7,437 nucleotides of DNA, from NCBI GenBank assembly GCA_030917145.1, contig JAUPVJ010000052.1:1-7437 (forward strand). Direction: 5' to 3'. The notes under the pieces were generated by a model, which was given only the letters and a program-made list of their open reading frames with translations, had not been told where the DNA came from and did no database searches. The translations under genes and the position numbers were made by a program. Below, one piece after another: positions 1 to 5,473 of this stretch. Positions within the stretch are counted from its first letter, which is position 1, and every line of letters begins with the position of its first letter. The stretch comes from Patescibacteria group bacterium (GTDB taxonomy: Bacteria; Patescibacteriota; Minisyncoccia; Phycocordibacterales; CAIRYW01).

Positions 1-2
1 CC

Positions 3-77
3 CTTTTAGCAGTTCTTTATCTGAAAAATAGTAAAGGTGGCGTGAGTAGTCACACACACCACCATCACCACGGGTAG
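3..77 (+). CDS. Possible 3' end of a plus-strand gene with a histidine-rich tail (partial)
   Basis: An open frame enters from the left window edge and stops at TAG 75-77. It reads LLAVLYLKNSKGG and then SSHTHHHHHG. The first residues are hydrophobic and could be the end of a membrane segment; the tail has six histidines in seven residues, which could bind metal. The stop lies 9 bases from the murF stop on the other strand, so the two genes would converge. Only 24 codons are visible and the CAC/CAT run may simply be a low-complexity spacer, so this is a tentative call. No start, domain or function can be assigned. Confidence 0.27.
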   Translation, partial: LLAVLYLKNSKGGVSSHTHHHHHG

Positions 78-85
78 TAGAATTC

Positions 86-1378
86 CTAGCGCCTTAGCCA
101 CTCTTTTTCTTGTCGCACCAAAACATCCCGAGCGGTTTCCTTGTCTCTTAAAATCATTTTTAAAGCTCTTTCAAGGCGCATACCTTGAGAGCCTTTTGCG
201 TAAACTAAATCTCCATTTTTGATCAAAGTCTCTGCAATTTTTCCCGCCTCCTCTGCTTCTTCTGCGAAGTAAACATTTTTTCTATTTAGTCCCGCGTCGA
301 TTGCGCTTTCTCCAAGATCTTTTGATCGTAGTCCTGTAGCAATGATCACATCAACCGCTTTTGAAGCAATTTCGCCAATCCTTTCGTGTTCAGACAAAGA
401 GTACCGTCCTAACTCGAGCATGTCGCCTAAGATTGCAATCTTTTTTCCTGTAGCTTCTAAGGTGCCAAAAATTTTTAAACCTTCTTCCATTGCAACCGGA
501 GAAGCGTTGTATGTGTCGTCGATAATTTTTGAATTGTTGATTCCTTCTAAAATTCTCATTCGGCCTTCTGGCGGATTGTATTTTGAAAAAGCATTTGCAC
601 CGTCAACTAAATTTTTTCCAAGTCCTGAAAGTACCGCGAGCGAAGCGAGAATCGGATAAGCGTGCTGGTTTCCGATCGCTCCTTTTACCAAAACAGGGAT
701 GCTGTTGCCTTCTATGTCAGCTTTTAGAGACATGCCGTAGACCCCTTCTCCATCTTTGTACAAAGGAGAAATAAAAGTACCACGAATATTTGCTTCGTTT
801 TCTATACCATATGTAAGACACTTGGCAGTTGTCAGTTTCCTCATATTTAAAATATCTTCGTCGTCTGCGTTTAACACAAGAAGGCCGTCTTTTTTAAGAT
901 ATTTTACAAGCCAAGATTTTTCTTTTACTACTTCTCCCACTGATTTGTAAAACTCTACATGCACAGGTACTTTTCCGATACGCGTCAAAACCGAAACATC
1001 TGGTTTTATCCACTGCATGATTTTGTAAATATCGTCTGGTCTGTCGGCTCCAATTTCTAAAATTAAAACTTCTGGATATTTCTTTTTAAAAAGTATGAGC
1101 TTAGCTCCGATCAAAATGTTTTTAAACCACACACTCGCGTCTGCCCAGCCGTTTTGACACCCTAAAACTGTAAGAGGGATCCCGATGTCACTGTTGTAAC
1201 TTTTGTGAGTTTTCCGCACATGAAAAAAGGCAGAGAGCGCAATGTAAAGACAATCTTTTGTAGAAGTCTTTCCCACACTTCCAGTGACAGCAACAATCTT
1301 TGGTTTATATTTTTTTAAGACGAGCTTTGATTCAAATTGTAAAATCGCTACAACAATTTTTTTTAATATAAGCTTCAT
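86..1378 (-). CDS. murF: MurF-type Mur ligase, UDP-MurNAc-tripeptide--D-alanyl-D-alanine ligase, lacking the usual N-terminal domain
   Basis: This cytoplasmic ligase uses ATP to add D-Ala-D-Ala to the UDP-MurNAc-tripeptide, completing the pentapeptide precursor. Visible motifs are the P-loop TGSVGKTS (32-39), YNSDIGIPLTVL (61-72, the MurF form of this segment), EIGA (108-111), NADDED (170-175), GNQHA (236-240), PPEGRMRIL (269-277), IDDTYNASP (286-294), GDMLELG (318-324) and KGSQGMRLE (395-403). K154 lies where Mur ligases carry a carbamylated lysine (inference by motif spacing). The 430 residues are short for MurF: the P-loop begins at residue 32 rather than near 110, so the N-terminal substrate-binding domain is absent and replaced by a basic, hydrophobic stretch. 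The ATG at 1376-1378 is the first in frame; no Shine-Dalgarno precedes it. It lies 129 bases after ftsI, across an inverted repeat. The central and C-terminal Mur ligase domains look complete. Confidence 0.92.
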   Translation of the reverse strand: MKLILKKIVVAILQFESKLVLKKYKPKIVAVTGSVGKTSTKDCLYIALSAFFHVRKTHKSYNSDIGIPLTVLGCQNGWADASVWFKNILIGAKLILFKKKYPEVLILEIGADRPDDIYKIMQWIKPDVSVLTRIGKVPVHVEFYKSVGEVVKEKSWLVKYLKKDGLLVLNADDEDILNMRKLTTAKCLTYGIENEANIRGTFISPLYKDGEGVYGMSLKADIEGNSIPVLVKGAIGNQHAYPILASLAVLSGLGKNLVDGANAFSKYNPPEGRMRILEGINNSKIIDDTYNASPVAMEEGLKIFGTLEATGKKIAILGDMLELGRYSLSEHERIGEIASKAVDVIIATGLRSKDLGESAIDAGLNRKNVYFAEEAEEAGKIAETLIKNGDLVYAKGSQGMRLERALKMILRDKETARDVLVRQEKEWLRR

Positions 1379-1391
1379 AAGATTTTAATTT

Positions 1392-1504
1392 ATCCCGTTA
1401 GAGACAGGTCGCATTCGCAACAACTTCTCTATATCTATTTTTTATTAATTGATTTTGCCTCTTTTTGTTTTTTTACTTTCTGCGACCGCGGTCTCTAACG
1501 GGAT
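1392..1504. repeat. Long inverted repeat filling the ftsI-murF gap (MITE/REP-pair-like, or structured murF leader)
   Basis: The arms ATCCCGTTAGAGAC (1392-1405) and GTCTCTAACGGGAT (1491-1504) are perfect 14-bp inverted copies. After a 1 versus 3 base bulge, a second 7-bp pair follows (GGTCGCA 1407-1413, TGCGACC 1481-1487), leaving a 67-nt spacer that is pyrimidine-rich on the plus strand. Weaker pairing continues outward to 1386 and 1510, reaching the ftsI stop codon. In the minus-strand transcript this forms a stem ending 13 nt before the murF ATG. There is no U-run after the stem, so it is not a standard terminator, and no clear target-site duplication is seen. I do not recognise the family. 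Confidence 0.85.
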
Positions 1505-1507
1505 TGA

Positions 1508-3211
1508 TTATCTGTCTGGAGTAACTTCGTAATAATTGATCAGAAATTTTGATAAATCAAAAAATGGTTCTGCTAAGGTGTTTGAGGCAAAGGATACGTT
1601 TTTAGGGTAAACAGTGTATAGAAAGACTAGGAATTTTGGCTCATAGGCTGGAAAATACCCGAAAAACGAGTGCAGATACCTGTCCTTATAATACCCACCA
1701 TCGGTAGAGTTTGCAATTTGGGCAGTTCCTGTCTTTGCGGCTATAGAATAATGAGGATTTTTAGCCTTTCCATCTAGAAGATTTGTGTCTACTAGCTCTA
1801 CAAGCATACGAGTAATTTCATTTGAAGTCTCTTTTGTGATCACTCGACGACCTTCTTTATAATCAAGAGTTTTTGAAAGACCGTTTGTGAATTGAATTTT
1901 TTTAACTACATGCGGAGTGATCAAAATCCCTCCGTTTCCAATCGTAGAAAGAGCTCGCACGGTCGCAACTGGAGTAAGAGCAATTCCCTGCCCGAAAGAA
2001 GCTGTAGCGTGCTCAATGTCTCGAGGACTCTGAAGATTGCTTACAAGACTTTGAGCTTCGTTTGGAAGGTCAATTCCCGTCCTTTCACCAAGACCAAAAT
2101 CGAGCATGTAGGTAGAAAATTTTTCTCGTCCAAGTTTTTGCATAACAAATACCATTCCCATGTTTAGAGAATTTCCCAAAGCGTCTTGAATTGTAGTTTG
2201 TCCACGACCTGTTTTTTTGTCGTGGTTGTAAATCGTCTCGGTGTTTAAAGTGATCGATCCGTTGTCAAAATAAGTACTATTTGCAGTGATCACTCTTTCG
2301 TTTAGTCCTGCAGCGACAGTTAAGGGCTTAATGATCGATCCCATCTCTCGCACTTCTTCTACAAGTGGATTTGAAAATACTTTTGGATCTTCTACATCGC
2401 GAAAATCGTTTGGATCAAAATCTGGAATACTAGCCATAGCGTAGATTTCTCCAGTCATAGGATCAATGATGATCCCTCCGGTTTCCGCTGAAGACCATTT
2501 ATTTTGAATTTTACGCAAAGTTTCTTCGAGAGAAGATTGGGTTGTCGGCTCAATAGTTGAAACAATATTTCCCTCTCCTTCCGAAGAAGTGATTGTGTTT
2601 TTTACATTTGAAAAAATCTCTACGAAAAAGTTTGCAAACAAATCTTCAGAATCTCGGCTTAAAGTTTTTTCATAAAATCGCTCAAGACCGTACCGCCCTG
2701 CGTATTCTTCACCTTTGTAGCCCAAAAGCCCAACCACATGCGAAGCTTGGCGTCCTCCTGGGTAAAATCGCCAACTCTCGCTGTAGACACCAACACCTGG
2801 GATTTTCAAAGCTTTGATTTGGTTTGCTTTGTCCTCAGGAATTTTTCGAGCAATTTCTTCATAAGGGTCGTTTTTCTTTGTAGCCTTTGCAAAAAAATCT
2901 TCTTTTTCAAGCTCGAAAATAGATGAAAGTTTTTCAAAAGTAGTTGTGGCATTTTCTAAAACTTTTGGCACAAGAGCAACAGTGTAACCTTTTTTTTCAG
3001 TGGCAGCGGAAATAAGAGTTTTATCTTTTGTTTCAAAGAAAATCGCCCCCCTGTTTAAACTTCGATCAGACCCTTTAACACGTTGTTTTCCAGCTTCGTT
3101 TACGTACTGCTCATGGTGAACAATCTGCAAAAAATACAGACGCAAAACCATGCAAAAAGAGACTAGCAAAATCGCAATTGAGATCATTCTGATACGAGAG
3201 GTAGATTTCAT
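1508..3211 (-). CDS. ftsI: Class B penicillin-binding protein, peptidoglycan D,D-transpeptidase (FtsI/PBP2 type)
   Basis: This membrane-anchored transpeptidase crosslinks peptidoglycan stem peptides, at the septum if it is the FtsI orthologue. A single N-terminal membrane helix spans about residues 8-30, after a short basic cytoplasmic end. The dimerisation or pedestal region follows (about 40-215, with the NRGAIF segment near 53). The transpeptidase domain (about 240-560) has all three catalytic motifs: SIIK with nucleophile S292 and K295, SLN at 348-350, and KTGTAQ from K493. FGQG at 407-410 is also typical. The 567 residues are normal for the family, and there is no PASTA domain. Its position after ftsL favours FtsI over an elongation PBP2. 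The ATG at 3209-3211 is 43 bases after the ftsL stop with no clear Shine-Dalgarno. A complete active site implies a working, beta-lactam-binding enzyme. Confidence 0.93.
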   Translation of the reverse strand: MKSTSRIRMISIAILLVSFCMVLRLYFLQIVHHEQYVNEAGKQRVKGSDRSLNRGAIFFETKDKTLISAATEKKGYTVALVPKVLENATTTFEKLSSIFELEKEDFFAKATKKNDPYEEIARKIPEDKANQIKALKIPGVGVYSESWRFYPGGRQASHVVGLLGYKGEEYAGRYGLERFYEKTLSRDSEDLFANFFVEIFSNVKNTITSSEGEGNIVSTIEPTTQSSLEETLRKIQNKWSSAETGGIIIDPMTGEIYAMASIPDFDPNDFRDVEDPKVFSNPLVEEVREMGSIIKPLTVAAGLNERVITANSTYFDNGSITLNTETIYNHDKKTGRGQTTIQDALGNSLNMGMVFVMQKLGREKFSTYMLDFGLGERTGIDLPNEAQSLVSNLQSPRDIEHATASFGQGIALTPVATVRALSTIGNGGILITPHVVKKIQFTNGLSKTLDYKEGRRVITKETSNEITRMLVELVDTNLLDGKAKNPHYSIAAKTGTAQIANSTDGGYYKDRYLHSFFGYFPAYEPKFLVFLYTVYPKNVSFASNTLAEPFFDLSKFLINYYEVTPDR

Positions 3212-3254
3212 TGTGTTTGAAATTTAAGTTAGGATTTATTTTGAAAAAATTAAA

Positions 3255-3557
3255 TTATCGTAAAGACACAACGTCTGTCTTCTTTTCTTTAGCAAGAATT
3301 GCAAGAGGAGCGTCCACAAACCCTAGGCTTCGTGCCATATCTAGGTTTATTGAGGCTTTTAGGGCTAAATAAGAAAATTCTAGCTCACTTACTTCTACCT
3401 CAAGCTTTGCGATTTCGTTTTCAGCTCTTTGTCTTTCTAGTGTATGAAAAATTGTGAGTCCAAAAAACAAAAAATATGAAAAAAGTAGACCTACAACTAT
3501 AGTAGACATAGCGTAGAAAGTTTTTTGTTTATTGTTGATTATATTTTGTTTTGTCAT
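3255..3557 (-). CDS. ftsL: FtsL-like bitopic division protein
   Basis: This 100-residue protein has a short basic cytoplasmic end, one membrane helix (about 15-37, rich in F, L and V) and a charged heptad-like stretch (about 38-70, e.g. LERQRAENEIAKLEVEVSEL) suggesting a coiled coil outside the membrane. FtsL has this architecture; with FtsB and FtsQ it links the early divisome to septal synthase activation. Sequence alone is too divergent to prove this, and the assignment rests on size, topology and position between rsmH and ftsI. A short segment, LDMARSLGFV (72-81), resembles the end region of FtsL/DivIC proteins. Its ATG overlaps the rsmH stop by four bases (ATGA), implying translational coupling. 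FtsB/DivIC is the main alternative. Confidence 0.78.
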   Translation of the reverse strand: MTKQNIINNKQKTFYAMSTIVVGLLFSYFLFFGLTIFHTLERQRAENEIAKLEVEVSELEFSYLALKASINLDMARSLGFVDAPLAILAKEKKTDVVSLR

Positions 3558-4459
3558 TGTACTTTTTCAATTACTCTTAACTTTGCACTCCTTGCTCTTG
3601 TGTTTACTTTGAGCTCACCTAATCCTGAAATAATTGGCTTTTTGTTGATGAGCTTTCCACTTCCTTCCTTTACTCTGTCTCTAAAAAAATTCTTTACTGC
3701 TCTGTCTTCTAAACTATGAAATGTGATGACTGCGATCCGACCCCCTACACTTAAAATCTCGTACGCTCCGCTCAAACCTTCTTCTAGAGCCCCTAGCTCG
3801 TCGTTTACTGTCATCCTGATCGCTTGAAAGGTCTTTGTAGCTGGGTGAATCTTTCCTACTCTGTAAAAACTTGGAACGACTGCTTTAATGATTTCTCCGA
3901 GCTCTTTAGAATTTTCGATTGGTTTCTTTTGTCTTGCTTCGTCTATCGCCCGAGCGATCCGACCTGCAAAATTTTCTTCTCCAAACCCTCGAATGATTGC
4001 TTCTAAGTTTTCTCTTTTGAAATTATTTACCACGTCGTAGGCAGTCAGATCTTCTTTTTTTGGATTCTTTGAAAAAGTCATAAGAAGTGGCTCTTCACGT
4101 TTGAAAGAAAACCCTCTTTCTGAGACCTCTAGCTGATCACTTGAGAGTCCTAGATCGAAAATCACTTTGTCTACATGAGGAGCGTGTGCCTCTAGTACAA
4201 CTTTTTTAAAATCTCTAAAATTTGAAAGAATTCCTATAAACGGAGTTGCTTTGTATTTGCTCATAGTCTTTTTCGCCCGAAGTAAAGCGTCTGGATCGGC
4301 GTCGATTCCAAGGATCGTAACTTCGTTTTTAAAACGTCGAGCCACTTCACTTGAGTGCCCACCGGCGTTGACTGTTGCATCTACTACAACATCTCCCTTT
4401 TGAATTTCAAGAAGATCTATAGTTTCATTTAAAAGAACTGTTTTGTGTACTGTTTCCAT
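3554..4459 (-). CDS. rsmH: 16S rRNA (cytosine-1402-N4)-methyltransferase
   Basis: RsmH (MraW) uses S-adenosylmethionine to methylate N4 of C1402 in the 16S rRNA decoding centre. Family signatures are HKTVLLNE (5-12), the SAM-binding loop DATVNAGGHS (27-36), IDADPDAL (52-59), FDLGLSS (101-107), RGFSF (115-119), HPATKTFQAIR (205-215), VNDEL (218-222) and TFHSLEDRAVK (246-256). The 301 residues fit the family. Two deviations stand out: the SAM loop is VNAGGH where most members have a G-x-G-G pattern, and PLLMTF (124-129) replaces the usual PLDMRM. The ATG overlaps the mraZ stop by one base (TAATG) and has a good upstream AGGAG, so the start is firm. The 3' end overlaps ftsL. The enzyme is probably active, given the intact HSLEDR and HPAT blocks. 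Confidence 0.95.
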   Translation of the reverse strand: METVHKTVLLNETIDLLEIQKGDVVVDATVNAGGHSSEVARRFKNEVTILGIDADPDALLRAKKTMSKYKATPFIGILSNFRDFKKVVLEAHAPHVDKVIFDLGLSSDQLEVSERGFSFKREEPLLMTFSKNPKKEDLTAYDVVNNFKRENLEAIIRGFGEENFAGRIARAIDEARQKKPIENSKELGEIIKAVVPSFYRVGKIHPATKTFQAIRMTVNDELGALEEGLSGAYEILSVGGRIAVITFHSLEDRAVKNFFRDRVKEGSGKLINKKPIISGLGELKVNTRARSAKLRVIEKVQ

Positions 4460-4893
4460 TAGAATGCTCCTGTCTGGCTTAATTTTTCAGCCAAGCTGTC
4501 AGCTTGTCCGACAACTTTTTTCTTGTAAGCATTCCATTTGTCTTCGTTCCAAATTTCGATTCTTGAGTGCACTCCTACAAAGACTGCTTTGTTTGAGAGC
4601 GAACCAAATTGTCTTAAATTTTCTGGAAGAAGAATTCTACCCAAACTATCTACCTCTACTTCTTGCGCTCCTCCGAACATAAATCGATTAAATTCTCGAG
4701 TGTCGCTTCGAAGCATTCCAAGTTGTGCGATTTCTCCTGATATCCTCTGCCACTCTTTCAGAGGATATAGAAAAAGGCATTGCTCGAGGCCATAAGTCGC
4801 AACGAGTTTTTTTCCGATTTCTTTTCTGAACTTTGACGGAAGAGAAACACGGTTTTTTGGATCTATTGTGTGCGAATATTCCCCGATTAACAT
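4459..4893 (-). CDS. mraZ: MraZ, transcriptional regulator of the dcw cluster
   Basis: MraZ is a ring-forming DNA-binding protein with two SpoVT/AbrB-like half-domains. In bacteria where it has been studied it binds short direct repeats in its own promoter and tunes the division/cell-wall operon. The two signature loops are DPKNRVSLPSKFR (11-23) and DSLGRILLPENLR (82-94), each with the D-x-x-x-R core. The 144 residues are typical. The start MLIGEYSHTID matches the usual family N-terminus, so the ATG at 4891-4893 is chosen; no Shine-Dalgarno is seen, and the promoter sits close enough for a very short leader. It is the first gene of the likely operon and overlaps rsmH by one base (TAATG). Four AAGTG-type boxes directly upstream suggest autoregulation. 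The family assignment is secure. Confidence 0.96.
   Translation of the reverse strand: MLIGEYSHTIDPKNRVSLPSKFRKEIGKKLVATYGLEQCLFLYPLKEWQRISGEIAQLGMLRSDTREFNRFMFGGAQEVEVDSLGRILLPENLRQFGSLSNKAVFVGVHSRIEIWNEDKWNAYKKKVVGQADSLAEKLSQTGAF
4467..4471 (-). promoter_or_regulatory. Shine-Dalgarno of rsmH
   Basis: On the minus strand AGGAG lies seven bases before the rsmH ATG, inside the last codons of mraZ. It is the only clear Shine-Dalgarno among the genes here, and it fixes the rsmH start. Confidence 0.75.
4740..4768 (-). repeat. Perfect 10-bp hairpin inside mraZ
   Basis: ATATCCTCTG (4740-4749) and CAGAGGATAT (4759-4768) are exact inverted copies around a 9-nt loop. In the mraZ mRNA they form a stem covering codons for YPLKEWQRI (43-51). 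It lies in a conserved protein segment, so coincidence is possible; no U-run follows. Confidence 0.6.
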
Positions 4894-4912
4894 GGTTTTT
4901 GTGGAAATAAAA

Positions 4913-4918
4913 TTTATA
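4913..4918 (-). promoter_or_regulatory. Probable -10 element for the mraZ operon
   Basis: TATAAA on the minus strand is followed by AT-rich DNA, with the mraZ ATG 19 bases further on, giving a leader of only about 10-14 nt. No good -35 exists at 16-18 bp because the repeat boxes occupy that stretch. A second possibility is TTGCGT (4964-4969) 16 bp ahead of TACAAT (4942-4947). Confidence 0.45.
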
Positions 4919-4955
4919 ACACTTTATCCCACTTACATACCATTGTATACCACTT
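4919..4955 (-). promoter_or_regulatory. Probable MraZ operator: four AAGTG-type boxes at about 10-bp spacing
   Basis: Reading the minus strand, the boxes are AAGTGG (4950-4955), CAATGG (4940-4945), AAGTGG (4929-4934) and AAAGTGT (4919-4925). Their core positions are 10, 11 and 10 bp apart, one helical turn, so all face one side of the DNA. Known MraZ sites are direct repeats with a 10-bp period: TGGGA-N5 in E. coli and AAAGTG(T/G)-N3 in mycoplasmas. The last box matches the mycoplasma form and abuts the -10 element, as expected for repression of mraZ by its own product. Confidence 0.75.
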
Positions 4956-5054
4956 ACAACTACACGCAATGCATAGTTTTCCACACGTAGACAAAAATCA
5001 CTTTGATGTTAGAAATTGCAAAAGAAAAATTATTATGTAGACTTTGGGAAGCCT

Positions 5055-5447
5055 ATGAAACCGCTCATTAAATTCTTATTCGCGCCAAACACTGTCTGGA
5101 GCAAAATCCTCATCCTAACTTTCGCCACTAGCGTTTGTCTGTGCGTGACTCTGTCACTAGGAATATCTCATTTGTATGATATTTCCCCAATCAAAAGCAC
5201 CGGCCAAACGTGGCTCGTGAGTGCGGTGATAATGCTTACACTGATCGGAATTCGGGATTACCACCATGCTCCCAGCCCCGACACAGTAGTTTGTGTTTTT
5301 GCAATAGTGTTTTCACCCGTAATACTTGGGTGGGCACTCGGAGTGACTTGTGTTGGAATCCTTATAGCAATACTTTTCCCTCCAAAGGAAGCGCGTAGAT
5401 TACTCGGATTAGATTGTTTTGAACCTTTACCAACAAAAACCGCCTGA
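5055..5447 (+). CDS. Unrecognised small multi-pass membrane protein
   Basis: I do not recognise this 130-residue protein. From ATG 5055 it has a short basic N-terminus (MKPLIKFLF), a strong membrane segment at about 16-40, another at about 52-66, and a 33-residue hydrophobic run at 76-108 that probably makes two passes. A cytoplasmic-looking KEARR and a proline-rich tail ending PTKTA follow. A TTG start at 5016 would add 13 polar residues; the ATG is preferred because the hydrophobic pattern begins there and TATTAT (5031-5036) could be its -10 element. It diverges from mraZ and converges on lysS, sharing their gap and terminator. GC over 5041-5400 is about 46% by hand count, somewhat above several sampled neighbour stretches (30-40%, though one in lysS reaches 50%). 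The real terminator overlapping its stop supports it being expressed. Confidence 0.7.
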   Translation: MKPLIKFLFAPNTVWSKILILTFATSVCLCVTLSLGISHLYDISPIKSTGQTWLVSAVIMLTLIGIRDYHHAPSPDTVVCVFAIVFSPVILGWALGVTCVGILIAILFPPKEARRLLGLDCFEPLPTKTA

Positions 5448-5473
5448 GCTTGCCTCGGCGGTTATTTTTATCC
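5438..5473. terminator. Bidirectional intrinsic terminator between the small membrane gene and lysS
   Basis: AACCGCC (5438-5444) pairs with GGCGGTT (5457-5463). After a one-base bulge, GAG pairs with CTC, leaving a 5-nt loop. The plus strand continues as TTATTTTTATCC and the minus strand as GGCGGTTTTTG, so both transcripts get a U-rich tail. The TGA stop of the plus-strand gene lies inside the hairpin, and the lysS TAA (5468-5470) falls in the plus-strand T-tract. Confidence 0.9.

Noticed and set aside
48..86. Histidine codon run followed by GAATTC, suggesting a cloning tag or vector remnant
   Set aside because: The run is mixed CAC/ACA/CAT, no other vector sequence adjoins it, and the DNA continues without a break into the natural murF end.
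342..659. Plus-strand open frame of 105 codons inside murF
   Set aside because: It is antisense to a gene with complete Mur ligase motifs, its translation shows no domain, and no terminator or start signal goes with it.
1392..1504. Intrinsic terminator after ftsI
   Set aside because: The loop is 67 nt and no U-run follows either arm in either direction.
1892..2167. Plus-strand open frame of 91 codons inside ftsI
   Set aside because: It lies antisense to the transpeptidase domain including the SLN motif; the composition is that of an out-of-frame translation.
4688..4984. Minus-strand frame of 98 codons overlapping mraZ and its promoter
   Set aside because: It runs through the MraZ operator and the conserved mraZ N-terminus in another frame, and the protein is basic with no recognisable pattern.
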